Source: Nemertoderma westbladi
Lineage: Eukaryota > Xenacoelomorpha > Nemertodermatida > Nemertodermatidae
Length of the DNA stretch: 22,916 bases
Assembly: GCA_032718475.1 (NCBI GenBank)
Contig: JAUCBJ010004749.1
Span: forward strand, 1-22,916
Direction: 5' to 3'
The translations under genes and the position numbers were made by a program. The notes under the pieces are model-generated. The model saw nothing but the letters and a program-made list of their open reading frames with translations, was not told the origin of the DNA and ran no database searches. Of the stretch, positions 18,460 to 22,916 are shown piece after piece. Within the stretch, counting starts at the first letter, position 1; each line of letters starts with the position of its first letter.

Positions 18460-19400
18460 AAAGTAGGGGTGGGTGTGTTTGTTAGGTTCGGGCGGTCGGT
18501 GCGGGTAAATAGGGTGTGGGAGGGAGGGATGGTGGGTAGGGGTAGGTGAGTGCGGGTAATTAGGTGTGTAGGGGTAGGGGAGGTTGGGTGTGGTTAAGTA
18601 GCCGTGCTTGCTTAGTTTGGTGTGTGGATGCGGTTAAGTAGACTTGCTTAGGTTGGTGGGTGGGTGCAGTTAAGTAGGTGTGCTTAGGTGGGTGGGTGGG
18701 TGCAGTTAAGTAGGTGTGCTTAGGTGGGTGGGTGGGTGCGGTTAAGTCGATGTGCTTAGGAAGGTGGGTGGCCGGGTGCGGTTAAGTAGGTGTGCTTAGG
18801 TGGGTGGGTGGATGCGGCTAAGTCGATGTGCTTAGGTGGGTGGGTGGGTGCAGTTAAGTAGTTGTGCTTAGGTAGATGGGTGGGTGCGGTTAAGTAGACG
18901 TGCTTAGGAGGGTGGGTGGGTGTGGTTAAGTAGACGTGCTTATGTAGGTGGGTTGGTGCGGTTAAGTAGGTGTGCTTAGGTGGGTGGGTGGGTGCGGTTA
19001 AGTAGACGTTCTTATGTAGGTGGGTGGGTGCGGTTAAGTAGGTGTGCTTTGCGGTTAAGTAGACGTGCTTAGGTGGGTTGGTTGATTGTTTGCGGTTAAG
19101 TACACGTGCGGTTAAGTAGGTGTGCTTAGGTGGGTGGGTGGGTGCCGTTAAGTCGATGTGCTTAGGTGGGTGGGTGGGTGTGGTTAAGTAAACGTGCTTA
19201 GGTGGGTGGGTGGGTGTGGTTAAGTATACGTGCTTAGGTGGGTGCGGTTAACTATGTGTGCTTAGGTAGGAGGTGGGTGCGGGTAAGTATACGTGCTTAG
19301 GTGGGTGGGTGGGTTGGTGTGGTTAAGTACACGTGCTTATGTGTGTGGGTGGGTGCGGTTAAGTCGATGTGCTTAGGTGGGTGCGGTTAACTAGGTGTCA
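18460..19400. repeat. G/T-rich minisatellite, 36-bp unit
   Basis: From about 18590 a unit of GCGGTTAAGTAGGTGTGCTT plus AGGTGGGTGGGTGGGT repeats with a 36-bp period (for example starts at 18666 and 18702). There are more than 20 copies, with variant and shortened units toward 19400. The part at 18460-18590 is an irregular G/T-rich lead-in. The + strand is almost free of C apart from GCGG, CACGTG and GTGCTT words. Runs of GGGTGGGTGGGTGGG have G-quadruplex potential. It is not a TTAGGG telomeric array. Confidence 0.9.
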
Positions 19401-19537
19401 GATTTCAGGATTTTGGGTTGTTGTACATGTTGCACGGTGTACTGAACATTGAGATGCTATACCGGCTTAACAAAAGTATTTTCCCACCACCATGCAATCC
19501 ACAATTGGCAAGCCCAATGCAGCGTGCATTAGGAATG

Positions 19538-20214
19538 CTATGCCGGGTTATCAACTAAGTTGCACCGCCACAACTCCCTATCGCCTATGACTTTCACTAG
19601 ATTATCAGCATCTTCAAGCTCAAGGCCAGTGCCCTTTAAGATGCATCTAACTAAAGTCATGGGCTGTCCACCATGCTTATTTTCTCCATGCTGCTGCCAA
19701 AGCTCAAGATTGTGCACCAGGCTGGTCCTCACGGCGAAAGCAATGTCCTGCAAAGCGGGAGGCGGCTTTGTTCTAGTGTCAAGCTTGGGGGAACCAATAA
19801 GACACCTCCAACTGTCAACTGTCACAATTTTGGTCTTTTTGGTGTTAACAAAAAGACCAACACTAGAAGCAGCCTGTTCGAATGAGCTGAGGAGCCGTTG
19901 GTTGGGTGATTCTGAGAGTACTCCTACTGTAAGTTATCAGCAAAGTCCCAAAGTCTAGATCAGTTTGGTACAGCACTTGGCAGGATTTCCTTGACTTCTG
20001 GAGCCAGTTGCGCAGTAGCACTATCGCCATCGCCAATGGGAATATCTGGGAGTACAGACTCAGACACTTTTACTTCTATAAAGTTATTAGACCCTGTCAT
20101 TATTGAGGATAGCTTTTCAAAGTAGGCCTTCCAACCATATGGAGGCGATTGGCTGGTAAAGTCTGTCTTAACCGTGGTGGTTGATTGGCTTTTCCGCCCA
20201 GTAAGCAAGTTCAT
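19538..20214 (-). mobile_element. Third LINE relic, internally deleted
   Basis: On the - strand, 20214-19960 reads SMNLLTGRKSQS...YGWKAYFEKLSSI, like the region before the reverse transcriptase of some LINEs. It is followed directly by a degenerate palm core, DFADN (19947-19933), where YADD would be expected, then LSESPNQRLLSSFEQAASSV and GLFVNTKKTKIVTVD in a shifted frame. 19825-19538 then jumps to the element's C-terminal end, LWQQHGENKHGGQPMTLV...LKGTGLELEDADNLVKVIGDRELWR, similar to the (G)RP...Y...L..DTGL...EL...M.DR..WR tail common in LINE polyproteins. Two large internal deletions and frameshifts are implied. This family differs from both other LINEs here. Confidence 0.75.
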
Positions 20215-21448
20215 CGATTTCCATGCATGGGATGATTGCCTGCTGTCGTCGACGTGCTATCATTGATGGCATCTGGCATCAACAATGCTCCCTTGTTGTG
20301 GGAGGCCCTAGGCCGCGGCTTATATGCCTAAATAATCCGGCCATGAATATAAAAAAAATAGATTTAAATAGATACATTAAATACATAAACAATTATATCA
20401 ACGTTATAATAGTAGGCTCGGTATAATATTAAAATAATAGTAAACCAATTGACAGTATGATATCTGTCAAGACTATTAACCGTTATTACATAACCAGCGA
20501 CTACATGTACATTTACTGTACATCCAAATGGTGGATGCTGGTGGCCCTCAAAATTGTCTCTAAATAATTATGACTGAAGTAGCGATGGGTCACTACTTCA
20601 GTTATCTTATTATCGAGTATCATCTCTTATATTGTGGATATACTGTACATACAGTATGTACATTTTCTAACTTGACATAAAATTTTTGTAACTGTGTCGA
20701 AACATTGAGATGGTTGGCGTTTTTGTGATTATGTAGCAAAATACTGTATGTGAATTAATTCTATTACAATAGTGATTGTATAAACGTCACCATTTCTTAT
20801 ACAATCAATCAATAATTGACAGTATAGGAAAGCTCTTTTCGCAGCTGTTGTTTATTTGAATTCCATATTTTAATCGACCCTTGTGCATTCTGTATTCCAG
20901 GAAGCAGGAGCGAGTAAAACTAATACAGTAAGAACTGCCTGCCTCCATCACCCCACTACAGTGTACCATATGGAAGGGTATTCCTTCCCATTAAAGCAAT
21001 GTTTGGTCCATATATTGGCTGCTGGGTTCAGTACGGGCAGGGGTGTACGGCAGGCTTCAGGTCAGCTTGCGTGCGACCGTGTATCATTGCTACTTTATCA
21101 CGTCACGGGTTTGTGGTTAGGTTTCCATTCCATCAAACAAACGCTGCCATATCGTCGAGCAGTGTTGTCCTCCGGGTATTTTACTTGCCCAGATCGAAGC
21201 TTCCACGACCTATTTCGTCTGTATAAGACCGAATGTTTCGTTAGTGTCGCTCTCACAAGCCACTCTCGTCCAGTGTAGGCCTATTGATTCAATTCCTCTG
21301 GACCGCACTCTCCCTTTCCATCAAACAGGAATCAAATATAACCATATAATTTATTGTATCGTAATTTGCCATGTTGTATGTACCACACAACCCATCCTAT
21401 TCACGCTTATTAAAAAATGACTCACACAAGATTTTATTGTTTATCCCG
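20215..21448. other. Intronic non-coding stretch with short palindromes
   Basis: A perfect 10-bp hairpin, ACTGAAGTAG / CTACTTCAGT with a 10-base loop, lies at 20573-20602. The palindromic TACTGTACATACAGTATGTA occurs near 20640-20660. A 131-codon open frame at 20883-21278 follows a plausible acceptor (CTGTATTCCAG at 20900), but it has no recognisable motif and does not fit phase 1 of the + gene; it is not called as an exon. Confidence 0.5.
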
Positions 21449-22083
21449 GTGTAGCAGAGAATAAAAATTCACCCCCCGGTTAAAATTCATTAGTGTATTT
21501 TCACCCCCCGGTTAAAATTCACCACGTTATATTAACCTCTGGTGAAACTACTCTGGGTGATTTTTTAGTGAAATTTAACCCCCTCAGTGTATTCCTTATC
21601 GGAAAAAGCCTACAGTTAAGCGAACAGAGGACCACAGATACCGGGTGACTACAAAGCAAAGACCAAAGACCCAATAATAAAGACCTGCATAATCTTGTAA
21701 CATTTGTTAACTTTCGTTTATTGTTTGGTTCCCCAAACACGCCTCGCCTCTGTAACCTGCTCCTTTACTAACCTAACCTGTTCATTTAAATGGCAATGGC
21801 TGAATGGGACCTAACGCTGTAACGCTCTTTGTGACCTGTATACCTCTAGTACACAGACTTACACACCCTGGAGATTTATACTGTATATAGTAAAGTACTG
21901 TAGAAAAAAATACAGCAGGAGTGAGAACTGAGAATTCACTAGGGAAATTTAACCGGAGATGGATTTGCACAGAGTGAAAATTGATAAATCCAGGGGTGAA
22001 TTTTCACTGGAGGGGGTTAAAATACACTAGCGAATTTTGACCGGGGGGTGATTTTGCATGGGGGTGAAAATTATCTGTTACAC
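21449..22083. mobile_element. Non-autonomous DNA element with compound inverted termini
   Basis: The left end begins GTGTAGCAGAGAAT, then carries TTCACCCCCCGGTTAAAATT twice with a 32-bp period (21468 and 21500). The right end, read inverted, begins GTGTAACAGATAATTTTCAC and carries ATCACCCCCCGGTCAAAATTC and TAGTGTATTTTAACCCCC. The termini are therefore about 75-120 bp inverted repeats built from short internal repeats. The 635-bp element has no transposase frame; inner open frames are chance. No clear target-site duplication was seen, so its superfamily is undetermined. It lies about 180 bp before the last exon of the + gene. Confidence 0.75.
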
Positions 22084-22266
22084 GATATTATTTATACGGA
22101 TTATACAGTAGGCCTACTACTGTATATGCAAATATGTTATAAGTTCCGTATGCCGTATATACAGTATTATGCAACATAATCGAGTATACAGTAGATCATA
22201 CGCGGCTGTTGGAAAACTACTGTAGTTGCAAAATATTGATTTATTATAAATATATTTACTTTTTAG

Positions 22267-22448
22267 GTTCATCGACGAAAATGCAGGGTTCGAAGCCGCG
22301 TCTCGACTCTATAGCTGTGCCGCCGTCCTCTATGTCTCTAACTGATGAAAACTCGCCCGCGGACGAATTCGCACGGAGAATGACTCAGTGGGATACAAAA
22401 CGGAAAGCGACATGTACAACACCAGACTCAGGTTACTCAAGTGTTTAA
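22267..22448 (+). CDS. Terminal exon of the unidentified + strand gene
   Basis: The acceptor TTTACTTTTTAG ends at 22266. GT completes a Gly codon with the phase-1 G of the exon ending at 6933, then 59 codons run to TAA at 22446-22448. The sequence is polar and Ser/Pro-rich (GSKPRLDSIAVPPSSMSLTD). It holds EFARRMTQWDTKRK, a second copy of the short charged Trp-Asp motif seen in the 6778 exon (FVRKLEEWDKIK), and ends PDSGYSSV. The final Ser-Ser-Val fits a class I PDZ-binding C-terminus (S/T-x-V). This suggests membrane-cortex scaffolding or adaptor contacts, but the family is not recognised. The composition is far more GC-rich than its surroundings. The intron before it would be 15.3 kb and contains the TIR gene; further exons inside that intron cannot be excluded. 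Confidence 0.75.
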
Positions 22449-22520
22449 ATGCGCTGTTGTGTGCTGTAAATAGATGGCATACCGGTAACAATCATGCAAC
22501 TTAATTAAAAAAGATATTTG

Positions 22521-22526
22521 AATAAA
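22521..22526 (+). terminator. Polyadenylation signal AATAAA
   Basis: A canonical AATAAA lies 73 bp after the stop codon of the terminal exon. It gives a short 3' untranslated region ending before the poly-G tandem array. The position fits; cleavage itself is inferred. Confidence 0.6.
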
Positions 22527-22569
22527 CGGACATCGTTGATTATAAATCAAGAAAACAATGCCCAGATCA

Positions 22570-22916
22570 TAGTGTAATATAGTAATAAATACTACAGTAG
22601 GCACTACAGTACACTGTAGGGGTGGGGGGGGGGGGGGGGGGGCTCATAGTAATAAATACTACAGTAGGCACTACAGTACACTGTAGGGGTGGGGGGGGGG
22701 GGGGGGTGCTCATAGTAATAAATACTACAGTAGGCACTACAGTACACTGTAGGGGTGGGGGGGGGGGGGGGGTGCTCATAGTAATAAATACTACAGTAGG
22801 CACTACAGTACACTGTAGGGGGGGGGGGGGGGGGTGGGGCTCATAGTAATAAATTACTACAGTAGGCACTACAGTACACTGTAGGGGTGGGGGGGGGGGG
22901 GGGGGTGCTCATAGTA
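22570..22916. repeat. Tandem array, ~66-bp unit ending in poly-G
   Basis: Five units of ATAGTAATAAATACTACAGT, AGGCACTACAGTACACTGTA and GGGGT plus about 17-22 G. Starts of CTCATAG are at 22643, 22709, 22775, 22840 and 22908, giving periods of 66, 66, 65 and 68. The non-G part is nearly identical between copies while the G run varies, so the array is young. It runs off the right edge. The open frames in both directions are products of the repeat. Confidence 0.95.

Noticed and set aside
18460-19400. Telomeric or CRISPR-type array
   Set aside because: The unit is not TTAGGG, and the repeats are contiguous without unique spacers in an animal genome context.
20883-21278. 131-codon + strand frame after an acceptor-like CTGTATTCCAG
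   Set aside because: Spliced in phase 1 it hits a stop within a few codons. No motif was recognised in any frame.
22567-22869. Open frames on both strands rich in Pro or Gly
   Set aside because: They are translations of the poly-G tandem array.

Overview
The window looks like animal nuclear DNA, most likely from a marine invertebrate and possibly an echinoderm or another deuterostome. The reasons are AT-rich non-coding DNA with scattered short exons bounded by GT/AG splice sites, three unrelated decayed LINE (non-LTR) retrotransposons, two tRNA-derived SINEs, non-autonomous inverted-repeat elements, several minisatellites and long poly-G/poly-C runs. The taxon is an inference; no ribosomal or mitochondrial marker is present.

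Two host genes can be supported. The first runs on the + strand across most of the window. Three exons (5775-5975, 6778-6933, 22267-22448) are open in one frame, all their junctions are phase 1, and the last ends at a stop codon followed by AATAAA. Its 5' exons lie outside the window or were not found. The second is a single-exon gene on the - strand (17546-16203), nested antisense in the 15.3-kb last intron of the first. It encodes an N-terminal TIR domain, a segment resembling the EF-hand-like domain of Cbl proteins, and HEAT-type repeats. It is the most interesting protein here: an apparently intact, possibly NAD-cleaving or immune-type TIR protein, GC-richer than its surroundings and flanked by direct and inverted repeats.

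Layout: 1-2050 AT-rich DNA with a ~50-bp degenerate tandem repeat and a ~160-bp tandem repeat; 2060-3246 (-) CR1/Jockey-like reverse transcriptase relic; 3247-5774 non-coding with a possible small inverted-repeat element; 5775-6933 two exons of the + gene; 6970-7382 two fold-back structures; 8106-9679 dispersed copies of a 14-bp motif with a SINE among them; 9680-11920 non-coding with hairpins; 11923-12120 tRNA-Ser-like SINE; 12269-15176 (-) long LINE relic with a large internal deletion; 15180-15254 small (ATT)n-tailed repeat; 15255-16202 repeats downstream of the TIR gene; 16203-17546 TIR-HEAT gene; 17690-17956 duplicated block upstream of it; 18460-19400 36-bp G/T-rich minisatellite; 19538-20214 (-) third LINE relic; 21449-22083 inverted-repeat DNA element; 22267-22448 terminal exon of the + gene; 22570-22916 poly-G-containing tandem array.

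Nothing indicates that the two host genes act together. They share a locus in opposite orientation, so antisense effects between the intronic gene and its host are possible. All LINE copies carry stops, frameshifts or deletions and could not move on their own.
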